A stretch of 64,000 nt of DNA from NCBI GenBank assembly GCA_964342485.1, contig CAYFFO010000001.1:69344-133343 (forward strand), read 5' to 3'. The DNA is from CAYFFO01 sp964342485 (GTDB lineage: Bacteria; Chloroflexota; Dehalococcoidia; Lucifugimonadales; CAJWER01). Within the stretch, counting starts at the first letter, position 1, and each line of letters opens with the position of its first letter. This document shows positions 37,011 to 45,973 of the stretch, piece after piece. The notes under the pieces were generated by a model. It saw only the letters and a list, made by a program, of their open reading frames with translations, searched no databases and had not been told where the DNA came from. The translations under genes were made by a program, and so were the position numbers.

Positions 37011-38343
37011 TCGATATGCCTTCTGATTTATATACGAAGTTTCCTGAGAAAATAGTAGCCACTACTTTGCCTTTTAGGATATTGCCATCTAAAGGTGTGT
37101 TCTTTCCTTTTGAAACAAATTTTGACGAATCAACCATCCATTCCAGCTCAGGATCAAAAATAGTTATATCAGCAGTAGAGCCGGGCTTTAATGTGCCTAA
37201 ATCCATTCCCAGGAAGTTTGCTGGTCCGATTGTTAGCCTGTCGATTAGCGTTGGCAGGTCAATTAAACCTTTGTGAACAAGGGATAAGAGAGAAGCAAGT
37301 GCGGTTTCCAAAACACTGATACCCTTAACTGCTTCTTCAAAAGAACACTCTTTTTCCGAAGAACTATGGGGAGCATGGTCAGTAGCAATAAAGTCAACCA
37401 CACTATCTCTTAGCCCATCTACCATTGATTTTACATCTCTAGAAGATCTAAGAGGAGGGGCAACCTTTGCATTTGTGTCGTATGATGAAGGAAGCAGCGG
37501 GTCTAAAGTTTGACCTTTACCCAAAACAGCACTGTCGTTTAATGTTAGGTGGTGAGGTGTCACTTCGCAGGAAATATTCACACCCCTTTCCTTTGCACCC
37601 GCAATTAAGTCAATGGTTCCAGCTGTACTTGCATGGGCAATATGAATCCTTCCGCCAGTTTCTTCAGCCAGAGATATATCTCTGGCTACCATAGAATCTT
37701 CTGTTGAATTTGGAATACCTATTAATCCAAGCCGGTTGGATACCCAGCCTTCGTGCATTACGCCGTCTAGAGCAAGTTCAGGTACTTCGCAGTGATTTAT
37801 AATAGGTAGTTTTAGGGCGGATGCATAAATCAAAGCCTGACGCATTATGTGGGCATCTTCCAAAGGTCGACCATCGTCACTAAATCCTATACAGCCCGCA
37901 TCGGCTAATTCAGACATTTCAGATAGCTCTAGCCCATCACTATTTTTTGTAATGGCTCCTATCGGAAGAACTCTTATACAGCCTTCATTCTTTGCTTTAT
38001 CTAGTACAAATTCGACTATCGCCCTCGAGTCCATCACTGGATTAGTATTGGGCATGGCGCAGACGGTTGTGAAACCACCATGCGCTGCAGCTTTAGTGCC
38101 AGTAGCAATGGTTTCTTTGTATTCGAAACCGGGCTCACGCAGATGGCAATGGAGATCTATGAATCCAGGTGAAATTACCAACCCATCAGCATCAATTATC
38201 TCTGCGCCTGGTAAATCTGTATCAGGAAAATCCAACTCCTTGATCAGTCCATTTTCAATCAAAAGGTTACCGACAAAATTTATATGTTGTGACGGATCAA
38301 TTATTTGTCCGCCACGGATAAGAATGGTTTGTTTAGTATCCAT
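37000..38343 (-). CDS. pyrC: Dihydroorotase
   Basis: A 447-residue class I (long-form) dihydroorotase of the amidohydrolase superfamily. It cyclises carbamoyl-aspartate to dihydroorotate. The zinc-binding DLHCHLREPG is near residue 62 and the bridging region VCAMPNTNPV follows. Later metal His residues are in IINHCE and IHIAHAST, and the catalytic Asp is in DFIATDHAPHS. All key residues are present, so it is an active enzyme and not the structural pseudo-dihydroorotase found with some aspartate carbamoyltransferases. It lies between pyrB (14 bp) and carA (overlap). Confidence 0.97.
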   Translation of the reverse strand: MDTKQTILIRGGQIIDPSQHINFVGNLLIENGLIKELDFPDTDLPGAEIIDADGLVISPGFIDLHCHLREPGFEYKETIATGTKAAAHGGFTTVCAMPNTNPVMDSRAIVEFVLDKAKNEGCIRVLPIGAITKNSDGLELSEMSELADAGCIGFSDDGRPLEDAHIMRQALIYASALKLPIINHCEVPELALDGVMHEGWVSNRLGLIGIPNSTEDSMVARDISLAEETGGRIHIAHASTAGTIDLIAGAKERGVNISCEVTPHHLTLNDSAVLGKGQTLDPLLPSSYDTNAKVAPPLRSSRDVKSMVDGLRDSVVDFIATDHAPHSSSEKECSFEEAVKGISVLETALASLLSLVHKGLIDLPTLIDRLTIGPANFLGMDLGTLKPGSTADITIFDPELEWMVDSSKFVSKGKNTPLDGNILKGKVVATIFSGNFVYKSEGISNDR

Positions 38344-38357
38344 AAATGAATTGCCCT

Positions 38358-39389
38358 TTATGCATTTTTGTTTTCATGTTCACCATTAGCAGTAGACATG
38401 CCATAAAGTATAGCCATTCGAACAGCAACGCCATTTGTTACTTGCTCTTCAATTACAGACTGCACGCCATGAGCAACGTCTGTGTCGATTTCAACACCTT
38501 CATTCATTGGACCAGGATGCATTACAAGAGTCCCGGGTTTAGCCAAGGCTAGACGCTGTCTGTTTATTCCGTATAATTTGGAATATTCACGCATGGTTGG
38601 TAAGTGACCACCATGTTGCCTCTCTTTTTGTAGACGAAGCGGCATTACAACATCTGCATTTTCTAGAGCGATATTTATATCATGCTCAATGTTAATTCGT
38701 GAAAAAGGATGCTTTTTATACTTAAAGTCATCATTAATAAAATCTCGAGGAATAAGAGTAGGTGGACCACAAAGCACGACTGTTGCTCCCATAAGAGCCA
38801 GACCCCAAAGGTTAGACCGTGCTACTCTGCTATAGAGTACATCTCCAACAATAACCACCTTTAGATTAGAAAAAGTACTAAAGTGGTCTCTTATTGTGTA
38901 AAGATCAAGGAGAGATTGGGTTGGATGGGCATGGCTGCCGTCACCAGCGTTTATTATCCTCGTTCCAATTTTGCGGGCCAAAAAATATGGAGCTCCGGAA
39001 TGAGGATGTCTCATTACCAGAACATCAGCTTTCATGGCCTGCAGTGTCAGCCCAGTATTGAGAAGAGATTCTCCTTTTTCAATACTACTACCTGCACCCG
39101 ATATATTAATAACATCAGCACTTAGAATTTTTCCAGCTGTCTCAAATGAAACCCGTGTTCGTGTACTTGGTTCAAAGAATGCAGTCACGATTGTCTTCCC
39201 TCTTAATACAGGCACCTTTCTAATGTCTCTGCAAAGAATCTCTTTCATTGCTTTAGATTGGTCCAATACTCTTTCGATTTCAGGAGCTGTAAAGTCGTCG
39301 AGGTCGAGTAAATGTTTTCTAGAAGGAAAAATGTCATGTCTTGGAGAAGAAAATTCTGGACTAGATATCGGTTTATTTTTAATACTCAA
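38358..39389 (-). CDS. pyrB: Aspartate carbamoyltransferase catalytic subunit
   Basis: A 343-residue enzyme joining carbamoyl phosphate to aspartate, the committed step of pyrimidine synthesis. The carbamoyl-phosphate site FFEPSTRTRVSFE, the MRHPHSGAP loop, DGSHAHPTQSLLDLYT and the end-of-fold VMHPGPMNEGVEI are all present. About 35 N-terminal residues precede the usual start of the fold (KHLLDLDDF). Its ATG overlaps the pyrR stop (ATGA). No regulatory subunit PyrI is in the window, so control is probably by the PyrR leader rather than by allostery. Confidence 0.97.
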   Translation of the reverse strand: MSIKNKPISSPEFSSPRHDIFPSRKHLLDLDDFTAPEIERVLDQSKAMKEILCRDIRKVPVLRGKTIVTAFFEPSTRTRVSFETAGKILSADVINISGAGSSIEKGESLLNTGLTLQAMKADVLVMRHPHSGAPYFLARKIGTRIINAGDGSHAHPTQSLLDLYTIRDHFSTFSNLKVVIVGDVLYSRVARSNLWGLALMGATVVLCGPPTLIPRDFINDDFKYKKHPFSRINIEHDINIALENADVVMPLRLQKERQHGGHLPTMREYSKLYGINRQRLALAKPGTLVMHPGPMNEGVEIDTDVAHGVQSVIEEQVTNGVAVRMAILYGMSTANGEHENKNA

Positions 39390-39922
39390 CTTACGCCTCT
39401 CTTTGCCAGACGCACTTCGTCGGTATCATCTGTTTCTTTAAGATTCACCAAGACCTCTTCTTCAATAGATGTAGGAACGTTCTTGCCAATATAGTCAGCT
39501 CTGATGGGTAGTTCTCTATGGCCCCTGTCAATCAAAACGGCGAGTTGTATTTGTCTAGGACGACCAAAATCGTTTAGAGCATCCATAGCGGCACGAATAC
39601 TTCTTCCGGTAAACAACACATCGTCTACCAAAATAATGAGCCTGTCGTCTATTACCACAGGAAGGTCGGTTGGTCGCATTTGATGTTGAGTAACAGAAAC
39701 ATCATCTCGATAGAGACCGATATCCAAAGAACCTACAGGGGGTGGATCAAGATGCTCAAATTCTGAAATCAACGCAGAAATTCTTAAAGCTAGTGGCACT
39801 CCCCGTGTATGTAAACCAACAAAAACTATATCTGTGGCGCCACGGTTGCGTTCGAGGACTTCATGTGCAATACGTGTAAGAGCTCTTCTGATTTCGTCTG
39901 CCCCTAGAAGTTTTGTACTCAA
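39386..39922 (-). CDS. pyrR: Bifunctional pyr regulator PyrR / uracil phosphoribosyltransferase
   Basis: A 178-residue PRTase-fold RNA-binding protein that senses UMP/UTP and controls the pyr operon by binding its leader RNA; many also have weak uracil phosphoribosyltransferase activity. LGADEIRRALTRIAHEVLER is the typical N-terminus and LIILVDDVLFTGRSIRAA is the PRPP motif. The frame runs back to 40054, but the extra residues do not resemble PyrR and lie in the leader. TTG at 39922 gives the family length and has AGGGAG 6 nt upstream. First gene of pyrR-pyrB-pyrC-carA-carB. Confidence 0.95.
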   Translation of the reverse strand: MSTKLLGADEIRRALTRIAHEVLERNRGATDIVFVGLHTRGVPLALRISALISEFEHLDPPPVGSLDIGLYRDDVSVTQHQMRPTDLPVVIDDRLIILVDDVLFTGRSIRAAMDALNDFGRPRQIQLAVLIDRGHRELPIRADYIGKNVPTSIEEEVLVNLKETDDTDEVRLAKRGVS

Positions 39923-39929
39923 CCAATGC

Positions 39930-39952
39930 TCCCTGTAATCTGCTGGCAGGGA
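39930..39952 (-). promoter_or_regulatory. Hairpin masking the pyrR ribosome binding site
   Basis: On the transcript, UCCCUG (39947-39952) can pair with CAGGGA (39930-39935) over an 11-nt loop. The 3' arm contains the AGGGAG site of pyrR, so this stem would block initiation. It suggests translational as well as transcriptional control. Confidence 0.6.
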
Positions 39953-39967
39953 TGTCGGCTCAAACAA

Positions 39968-39990
39968 CCAGAGTATTAAAATACTACTGG
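39968..39990 (-). terminator. Terminator-like hairpin in the pyr leader
   Basis: CCAG-U-AGUAUU / AAUACU-CUGG forms a 10-bp stem with one bulge and a UU loop, followed by UUGUUUG. It lies between the PyrR loop and the pyrR start. The stem is AU-rich and the U run imperfect, so termination is plausible but not certain. Confidence 0.45.
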
Positions 39991-39996
39991 ACGGGC

Positions 39997-40027
39997 CCTT
40001 CCCAGCCTCGCAGGACTGATTTAAAGG
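39997..40027 (-). promoter_or_regulatory. PyrR-binding loop in the pyr leader RNA
   Basis: The transcript carries AGUCCUGCGAGGCU (40004-40017), an exact match to the known PyrR-binding consensus ARUCCNGNGAGGYU. The flanks fold as expected: CAG/CUG closes the loop and CCUU (40024-40027) pairs with AAGG (39997-40000) below an internal bulge. It lies 75 nt upstream of the pyrR start codon. PyrR bound to UMP would stabilise it. Confidence 0.88.
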
Positions 40028-40069
40028 ACATTCAGCGGTACGAGTATAGACCACTAAATCAGTCTATAC
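40014..40069 (-). promoter_or_regulatory. Competing antiterminator-type pairing in the pyr leader
   Basis: The transcript segment GACUGAUUUA (40055-40064) is the perfect complement of UAAAUCAGUC (40014-40023), the 5' side of the PyrR hairpin, so the two structures exclude each other. The same upstream segment also lies within a perfect 8-bp hairpin GUAUAGAC/GUCUAUAC (40044-40051 with 40062-40069). Confidence 0.6.
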
Positions 40070-40168
40070 AAGTAATTGTTATCTGTGCTGTTCACCTTGA
40101 CCGAATGTTATCGTCAAAATAGAATTGATAAAGGTACCTATAAAGCTTTTATAAGGGACAGATGCCTA

Positions 40169-40591
40169 ATGGAATCGTCAGGCGGTGTTGTTTATCGACA
40201 AACGAATAGCGGTCTTGAGTTTGTTCTTTGTGGTCGCGACATACCTAGAATGTGGTGCTTGCCAAAAGGTACACCAGAAAAAGGAGAAAACAGGCTGCAA
40301 ACTGCTTTACGCGAAGTAAGTGAAGAGACAGGTCTTCAAGTTAGAGTACAGATGTATATAGGCGATATTCATTATCAGTTTTTAAGGATTTTGGACAATA
40401 CAAAAGTGCAAAAAACGGTACATTATTATCTGATGAATGCAATCGGAGGAGATTTATCTAAACATGACCATGAGTTTGATGAGGTCGGTTGGTTTTCTGT
40501 AGATGATGCGATAAATTTATTGTCGTATGAAAATGAGGTAAAAATTGTTGAACAAGGCATTGCCTTGGCTAAAGGCCAGACAAAAACCTGA
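40169..40591 (+). CDS. Nudix hydrolase
   Basis: A 140-residue Nudix pyrophosphohydrolase. The Nudix box is complete: GTPEKGENRL then QTALREVSEETGL, with the metal-binding REVSEE. The N-terminal ESSGGVVYRQ and FVLCGRDIPRMWCLPKG are typical of Ap4A/ADP-sugar-type members, but the substrate (oxidised nucleotide, dinucleoside polyphosphate or NDP-sugar) cannot be told. The frame is open to 40076, yet homology begins at MESSGGVV (40169) with AGGGA upstream. It diverges from the pyr operon and is followed by a GNAT gene on the same strand. Confidence 0.88.
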   Translation: MESSGGVVYRQTNSGLEFVLCGRDIPRMWCLPKGTPEKGENRLQTALREVSEETGLQVRVQMYIGDIHYQFLRILDNTKVQKTVHYYLMNAIGGDLSKHDHEFDEVGWFSVDDAINLLSYENEVKIVEQGIALAKGQTKT

Positions 40592-40601
40592 TAAACATAG
40601 A

Positions 40602-41144
40602 TTGGATACTATTAGGGGTAAAAAGGTTATCATTCGTCCAAAAAGGATAGATGATGCACTTGACGACTATGCATGGAGAACAGATGAGGAGCTGTCTGTT
40701 CTTGACGCTACACGCCCACTTAACATGCCATATGATGAATTCCTGACTTTTGCTAGGAACGAGCTAATTTATTCGAGAAGCGATTCTAAGAAGCTAGCCA
40801 TTGATGATCTATCAGGTACACACATAGGCAATTGTATGTTCTACGATATCGATTTAAAAAGGTGTAAAACAGAACTTGGCATAATGATAGGCAATCGAGC
40901 TTATTGGAGCAGGGGTTACGGAACTGATTCAGTAAGAGCTTTACTTGCATATATTTTTGAAACTACTGATATTAGATTGGTTTATCTGCACACATTAGAG
41001 TGGAACCATCGAGCAAGGAAAGCCTTTGCAAAAACTGGAATGCGGGAAATTAAAGATGTTAGAAGAGGCGGATTGGATTTTGTGAGAATGGAAATTGAGA
41101 AAGTTGAATGGGAAAAATTGACATACACAGATGAACAGATGTAG
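40602..41144 (+). CDS. GNAT family N-acetyltransferase
   Basis: A 180-residue acetyltransferase of the RimJ/RimL type. GKKVIIRPKRIDDA opens the fold, and the acetyl-CoA-binding motif A is LGIMIGNRAYWSRGYGTDSV. The late strand LVYLHTLEWNHRARKAFAKTGM is the usual hallmark of protein- or antibiotic-acetylating members. Substrate unknown. The start is uncertain: TTG at 40602 begins 10 nt after the Nudix stop, while the frame is open to a TTG at 40545 that would overlap it by 47 bp. Both genes are surely co-transcribed. Confidence 0.85.
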   Translation: MDTIRGKKVIIRPKRIDDALDDYAWRTDEELSVLDATRPLNMPYDEFLTFARNELIYSRSDSKKLAIDDLSGTHIGNCMFYDIDLKRCKTELGIMIGNRAYWSRGYGTDSVRALLAYIFETTDIRLVYLHTLEWNHRARKAFAKTGMREIKDVRRGGLDFVRMEIEKVEWEKLTYTDEQM

Positions 41145-41198
41145 ATGTCTCAAAGATTGAATAATTATATGTTCTTGCAATCCTTAACCGGAACGAAA

Positions 41199-41837
41199 TC
41201 AAGTTTTACCAGATCTAGGAGCTATATCATTCCACAGGTCGGCTAATTCAGCGGTTTTTTGGAAAATACCTGTCATTGAATCCCATATGGCATTTCTTAA
41301 GCTTGATGCAAGAATCAAATTATCGCTGGCTATAGCATTACCTAGGTCTTCTGAAGATCTTTCTTGTTCGATAGCAGCATTTTTGGCAGCATTTTCAACT
41401 AATTTAATAGCCTTTGCAAGCTGATTTAGCAGCTCGGGCAATGGTGTGCTTGTATCAGTTTTTACATCATATGCATTTGAAGAATTAAATCTATGAGGCA
41501 TACGCTTGCCGTCAGCAGACCATTGTGTATGAGTGGGCTGTATATGTGGAGTGACAGAAAGGTACATTGTCATTGGCTCATCTCCCAATACCTTAAGAGT
41601 ATGGAGTTGGTCTACTAATGCTATGCACATTTGCCCTGGTCCAACTTCGCCTGTTTCTCCATCTATTGTGAATTCAGCACGACCTTCAAGGACTATGAAA
41701 ATCTCATGGCCAAGGTCATGTGAATGAGGCGGTCCGCCATCTTCTCCAGGCTCCATTCTCATAAACCGCGATCGAATCTCTGGTTCGACAAGAATGTTCC
41801 TAACATCTGTACGATAGTCATATACGGCTAATGCCAT
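41199..41837 (-). CDS. Cupin-domain protein
   Basis: 212 residues. Residues 30-110 form one cupin barrel, with the metal-binding motif PPHSHDLGHEIFIVLEG and the second motif GPGQMCIALVDQLHTLKV. The C-terminal 90 residues are helical (LPELLNQLAKAIKLVENAAK) and unlike typical cupins, perhaps an oligomerisation part. Function unknown; small cupins range from sugar isomerases to dioxygenases. It converges with the GNAT gene. A perfect palindrome lies 147 bp upstream of its start. Confidence 0.78.
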   Translation of the reverse strand: MALAVYDYRTDVRNILVEPEIRSRFMRMEPGEDGGPPHSHDLGHEIFIVLEGRAEFTIDGETGEVGPGQMCIALVDQLHTLKVLGDEPMTMYLSVTPHIQPTHTQWSADGKRMPHRFNSSNAYDVKTDTSTPLPELLNQLAKAIKLVENAAKNAAIEQERSSEDLGNAIASDNLILASSLRNAIWDSMTGIFQKTAELADLWNDIAPRSGKT

Positions 41838-41983
41838 GTCTTACTCCTTCTGCGCAATGTATTCCAATTGAAATAGAAGAATCTTTAATTCATGTAAGGG
41901 CAACATATGTGTTGATGAAACTGAACTTCAATTTTTAATGACAAGTAGTATTTTATGTGAAGCAATATTTAATGGTCAATCGT

Positions 41984-42007
41984 GTAAAAGATCTCCAGAT
42001 CTTTTAC
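41984..42007. repeat. Perfect 11-bp inverted repeat downstream of PIG-L gene
   Basis: GTAAAAGATCT-CC-AGATCTTTTAC, an uninterrupted 24-bp palindrome, 15 bp past the PIG-L stop codon. It can act as a hairpin terminator for the leftward transcript, though the T run is inside the stem rather than after it; an operator for the cupin gene is the alternative. Confidence 0.6.
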
Positions 42008-42022
42008 CAAATAATTTCATTA

Positions 42023-42793
42023 TTATGGTTTCGTTGCAGAGGGGGGGGTGGATCTGCCAATTGTTTGGAATGAGATTTTTCTGAAAGATTCCCCATATTG
42101 CATACCCTTACCGACGGAACGTTCACGTCTTGATTTACGCATCGAATCCCTTATTGCATCCAAATCTCTACCAGTTAATTGAGAAGAGTGCCTCACAAGA
42201 GCTGCGATTGCTGTATCTACATGGTCTGTAACATCAACCCAGTGATCAGGTTCTGGATGTCCCATTATCCATGCCTCTGCAACTTTGTGTGTTTCGAGTC
42301 CTTCTTTTAATAATTCCGGAAAAGTAAGATGGTCCCTAGCAGCAGGAAATATAGCTGATAAAGTTGCTTCGCCAGATGCAATATGATCTGGATGCCCTAC
42401 ACCCCAGCGCCCCCCGTCCAAATTTCGAGAAGGGTACATGCATATAACCACTTCTGGTTTGTGCCTACGAATCTCTCTGGTAATATCACGTCGTAATTCC
42501 AGAGTTGGTTCCAAGTATGCATCAGGGTATCCAAGGAAAACAACATCTTTCAGACCAAGTACTTCTGCAGCCCCAAGTTGTTCATTGCGACGTATTTCAG
42601 CGAGTTGATCTGAAGAAATTTCTCGGTTTTCGGTGCCTTTACTTCCATCTGTACAAAGAACATAGACAACTTCAACGTCTTGAGAGCACCATTTAGCAAC
42701 AGTCCCTGAACATCCAAACTCTGCATCGTCAGCATGTGCGACAACAACCATAGCTTTTTGTATATCTCGTTCTTCTATAATTCCTTCAGGCAT
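42023..42793 (-). CDS. PIG-L family deacetylase
   Basis: A 256-residue LmbE-like zinc hydrolase that removes acetyl groups from N-acetylglucosamine conjugates. The metal motif is VVAHADDAEFGCSG (AHADD in place of the common AHPDD) and the third zinc His is in GVGHPDHIASG. Relatives include MshB (mycothiol), BshB (bacillithiol) and GPI-anchor PIG-L; the natural substrate here is unknown. It lies 110 bp downstream of nuoN in the same direction and may be read through from the nuo operon. Confidence 0.88.
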   Translation of the reverse strand: MPEGIIEERDIQKAMVVVAHADDAEFGCSGTVAKWCSQDVEVVYVLCTDGSKGTENREISSDQLAEIRRNEQLGAAEVLGLKDVVFLGYPDAYLEPTLELRRDITREIRRHKPEVVICMYPSRNLDGGRWGVGHPDHIASGEATLSAIFPAARDHLTFPELLKEGLETHKVAEAWIMGHPEPDHWVDVTDHVDTAIAALVRHSSQLTGRDLDAIRDSMRKSRRERSVGKGMQYGESFRKISFQTIGRSTPPSATKP

Positions 42794-42902
42794 TTAAGTC
42801 ACCTTTCGATATAAGAGTCTATAATAATGTTAGCCGTATAATTCAAGTCTGTCTATTTGTCCTTACACCTGTAAAAAATTTCTAAAGGTGGTAAAAAGCG
42901 AT

Positions 42903-44417
42903 CTAGTTGATTACATTTTTGAGATCAATCTGGTTAAAAGCACTAGATGACATTAGAGTTTCAGTAGCAACTTGGATACCTTCCATTAACGGGTTAGGGA
43001 ATATTCCAAACAATATCAATCCAATAAAAAGTACTCCAAGAACACCTCTAGAGAGGATAGGGATTGTTAAAGGACCTGTTTCTTCAGAAGGCTCCAAGTA
43101 CATTCTTTTAATTATATTTAAGTAGTAGTATAGAGCAATTAGGCTGGTAAAAATGGCTAGTCCTGATAACCACAAGAAGCCATTAATTGCAGCAGCATTG
43201 AATAAATAGAACTTGCTTGTGAATCCAGCGAATATAGGTAGACCTGCCAAAGAAAAAAGTGAACCTGTTATTATCATAGCAATACTTGGCGAACGTTTTG
43301 CAAGGCCTGCAAAAACTCCAAGGTCTTCTCTACCAGTAGAGTTGTAAATTGTGCTTACGCATAGAAAAATTGATAAGCTTGCAGCCGAGTAAGTAACCAG
43401 GTGAAAAATAAGTCCGTTGATAGCTACTTTAGAGGAGTCGGTATCAATGATAGAGCTGCCACTTATGGTTGCAAGGGAAACTAAACCCATCAGAATGTAT
43501 CCTGTATGGCCTATTCCAGAGTAGGCAAGAAGTCTCTTGATATTACTTTGTACTATTGCAAAAAGATTTCCAAAAGACATAGAAATAGCAGCGATTATAG
43601 AAATTAAAAATTGCCATTCACCTATTGCTGGAATTAAGGCTTCAGTAAACAAACGCAACATTAAAGCAAAAGATGCTACTTTTGACCCAACTGCTATATA
43701 GGCAGCAACAGGAATCGGAGCGCCTTCGTAAGTATCTGGCGCCCACATATGAAATGGTATAGCAGCTATTTTAAAACAAAAACCGGCAATTATTAATACA
43801 AGGCCGGTTTGTATTCCGAGATCAAGATCAGGGGTCGACAATAGATATTCGCCAATAGTTTTGAAGTATGTTGAGCCAACTTGACCATAAACCTGGCTAA
43901 TACCATATAGAAGTAATGCTGATGAAAATGCGCCAAGTAAAATAAATTTGGTACCGGCCTCGTTCGACTTAGGATTGTATCGATCAAATGACACTAGTAT
44001 GTAAAGACTAAAACTAAGCAATTCTAATGAAATATATGCTGTTAAAAGTTCTCCGGATGAAGCCATTAGGACCATACCAAGAAGTGACATCAGAAGAATC
44101 CCATAATATTCTCCTGGAAAGTCTAAGTGCATACGGACAAAGTTTATGCTGATCAAGACAATAAAGATCCCAATTATTAGGAAGAATACTTTGAAGAACA
44201 GGCTGTAAAAATCGATCAAAAGAATTCCGTCATAGAGTAGATTCGATTTATCCCATAAATGAATTAAAGAAAATGCAATTAGTCCTAAAAGCGAAAACAC
44301 TATAACTAGAGGAACGAAACGGGAGCTTAGTTTTGGAATAATAAGGTCAATAGCCAATACGGAAAAGGCTAAAGCGAGAATTAGAAATTCCGGTATTAAT
44401 AGTGTGAAATCGTTCAT
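42903..44417 (-). CDS. nuoN: NADH-quinone oxidoreductase subunit N
   Basis: A 504-residue antiporter-like membrane subunit of complex I, 14 predicted helices. The conserved proton-channel region FHMWAPDTYEGAPIPVAAYI (helix 7 Lys region nearby) and the LLAYSGIGHTGYIL segment are typical. It pumps protons at the middle of the membrane arm. Its start overlaps the nuoM stop (ATGA at 44414-44417). Last gene of the nuo operon. Confidence 0.95.
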   Translation of the reverse strand: MNDFTLLIPEFLILALAFSVLAIDLIIPKLSSRFVPLVIVFSLLGLIAFSLIHLWDKSNLLYDGILLIDFYSLFFKVFFLIIGIFIVLISINFVRMHLDFPGEYYGILLMSLLGMVLMASSGELLTAYISLELLSFSLYILVSFDRYNPKSNEAGTKFILLGAFSSALLLYGISQVYGQVGSTYFKTIGEYLLSTPDLDLGIQTGLVLIIAGFCFKIAAIPFHMWAPDTYEGAPIPVAAYIAVGSKVASFALMLRLFTEALIPAIGEWQFLISIIAAISMSFGNLFAIVQSNIKRLLAYSGIGHTGYILMGLVSLATISGSSIIDTDSSKVAINGLIFHLVTYSAASLSIFLCVSTIYNSTGREDLGVFAGLAKRSPSIAMIITGSLFSLAGLPIFAGFTSKFYLFNAAAINGFLWLSGLAIFTSLIALYYYLNIIKRMYLEPSEETGPLTIPILSRGVLGVLFIGLILFGIFPNPLMEGIQVATETLMSSSAFNQIDLKNVIN

Positions 44418-45973
44418 TTTGTACTAGTTAATAAATCTAGAATATTCACAATGCTTCCATCGACGGCTTCTATAAACGGGAATGGGAAAAGACCTAAAAA
44501 GAAAAGGAAAAAAGTAAGAATTAACGAAGAAAATGTTTCCGATCTTAACATATCATCCTTTTTAGAAACTTCATTAGATTGTGATCCGAAGAAAACCTTT
44601 GCTACCAGTCGTAGAATATATATTGCCGTGATGGTAGCTCCGATTACCGATAATATTCCTACTACAGGATAAGTTTGAAATAGTCCTATAAAAACAAGTA
44701 GTTCTGAAACAAACCCGCTTAGCCCTGGAAGACCAAGAGAGGTGAGTCCACCTATAATGAAAAATGAAGTCGTGGTTCCCATTCTTCCGGCCAATCCTTC
44801 AAGAACATAGATATCACGTGTATGAGTCCTGTCATAAATAGATCCTACGATTACAAAAAGCAATGCAGTCATGATTCCATGAGAGAACATTTGAAGGACA
44901 GAGCCAGTAACACCCAAATGATTAAGAGTTGCTATACCAACAATCACATATCCCATATGGCTAACACTGGAATATCCAACAACATATTTGAGATCACTCT
45001 GTCCCATAGCAGATACAGCGCCGTAAATAACGTTTGCGGTTCCCAAGACCAAAAGAACAGGCATCCAGCTCTCAGCGCCATCTGGGAACAGTCCTATACC
45101 AACTCTAATTATACCGTAGGCTCCAAGCTTCATTAATACTCCAGCATGTACCATACTGACAGATGTTGGAGCAGCAACGTGACCATCGGGAGACCATGTA
45201 TGGAACGGCCATAATCCCGCAAGAATACCGAATCCGACCATCAGGAATGGGAAGAATATTTGTTGGAAAGCAGAAGAAAATTCACCCTTGTTTTGTAAAT
45301 CAATTAAACTGAATGTTCCGAGATCAGACTCAACAAATATAGCCAGTAAAGCAATCCATATAAGTACGCTACCGGCAACTAGATAAAGAGTGAGTTTCAT
45401 CGCGCCGTATTCTTTAGTACGAATAAAGGACCCAAAGTCAGAACTGCTTCCCCAGATTGCAATCAGAAGATACATTGGCATAACTGCTAATTCGTAAAAG
45501 AAGAAAAGAAAAAACAGATCAAGACTAATGAATACGCCAAATACACCTGATAAAAGGGCTAGATAAAGAATAAAATAGTCTTTTAGCCTATTAGTAATTG
45601 ACCAAGAAACTATTGTGCCCGTGAACATAACCAATCCAGTAAGCATAACCATTAACGCCGATATACCATCAACCCCCACATTAAAGGAAATACCTTGAGC
45701 TCCCAGTAACCATGGGCCAGGTATGGGCAACCATTTCCAAGAGTTATTGAACTGAAAGCCACTGATTTCATTATCATAACTAACAAAAACGTAGAAAGAT
45801 AAAATCATTGTTATGAAGGCAATGTTGGTTGCTATAATTTTGGCATAAGTGGTTCTTGAAGAAGGTGTAGCAATCAATAGCAACGCACCAAATAAAGGCA
45901 GCGCAACCAAAGAAAAAAGAACGTATTGATCAATTGAGGATTGTTGCAGAATTACCAAGATATTAGCCACCAT
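44414..45973 (-). CDS. nuoM: NADH-quinone oxidoreductase subunit M
   Basis: A 519-residue proton-pumping antiporter-like subunit. Family landmarks: the conserved Glu in LFFFYELAVMPMYLLI, PFHTWSPDGHVAAPTSVSMV (channel region), and YSSVSHMGYVIVGI. About 14 helices. It overlaps nuoL by 22 bp at its start and nuoN at its end, so the three distal pump genes are tightly coupled. Confidence 0.96.
   Translation of the reverse strand: MVANILVILQQSSIDQYVLFSLVALPLFGALLLIATPSSRTTYAKIIATNIAFITMILSFYVFVSYDNEISGFQFNNSWKWLPIPGPWLLGAQGISFNVGVDGISALMVMLTGLVMFTGTIVSWSITNRLKDYFILYLALLSGVFGVFISLDLFFLFFFYELAVMPMYLLIAIWGSSSDFGSFIRTKEYGAMKLTLYLVAGSVLIWIALLAIFVESDLGTFSLIDLQNKGEFSSAFQQIFFPFLMVGFGILAGLWPFHTWSPDGHVAAPTSVSMVHAGVLMKLGAYGIIRVGIGLFPDGAESWMPVLLVLGTANVIYGAVSAMGQSDLKYVVGYSSVSHMGYVIVGIATLNHLGVTGSVLQMFSHGIMTALLFVIVGSIYDRTHTRDIYVLEGLAGRMGTTTSFFIIGGLTSLGLPGLSGFVSELLVFIGLFQTYPVVGILSVIGATITAIYILRLVAKVFFGSQSNEVSKKDDMLRSETFSSLILTFFLFFLGLFPFPFIEAVDGSIVNILDLLTSTK

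Noticed and set aside
39386..40054. Long form of PyrR (222 residues)
   Set aside because: The extra N-terminus is the translated leader with the PyrR loop; the TTG at 39922 has a ribosome binding site and fits the family.
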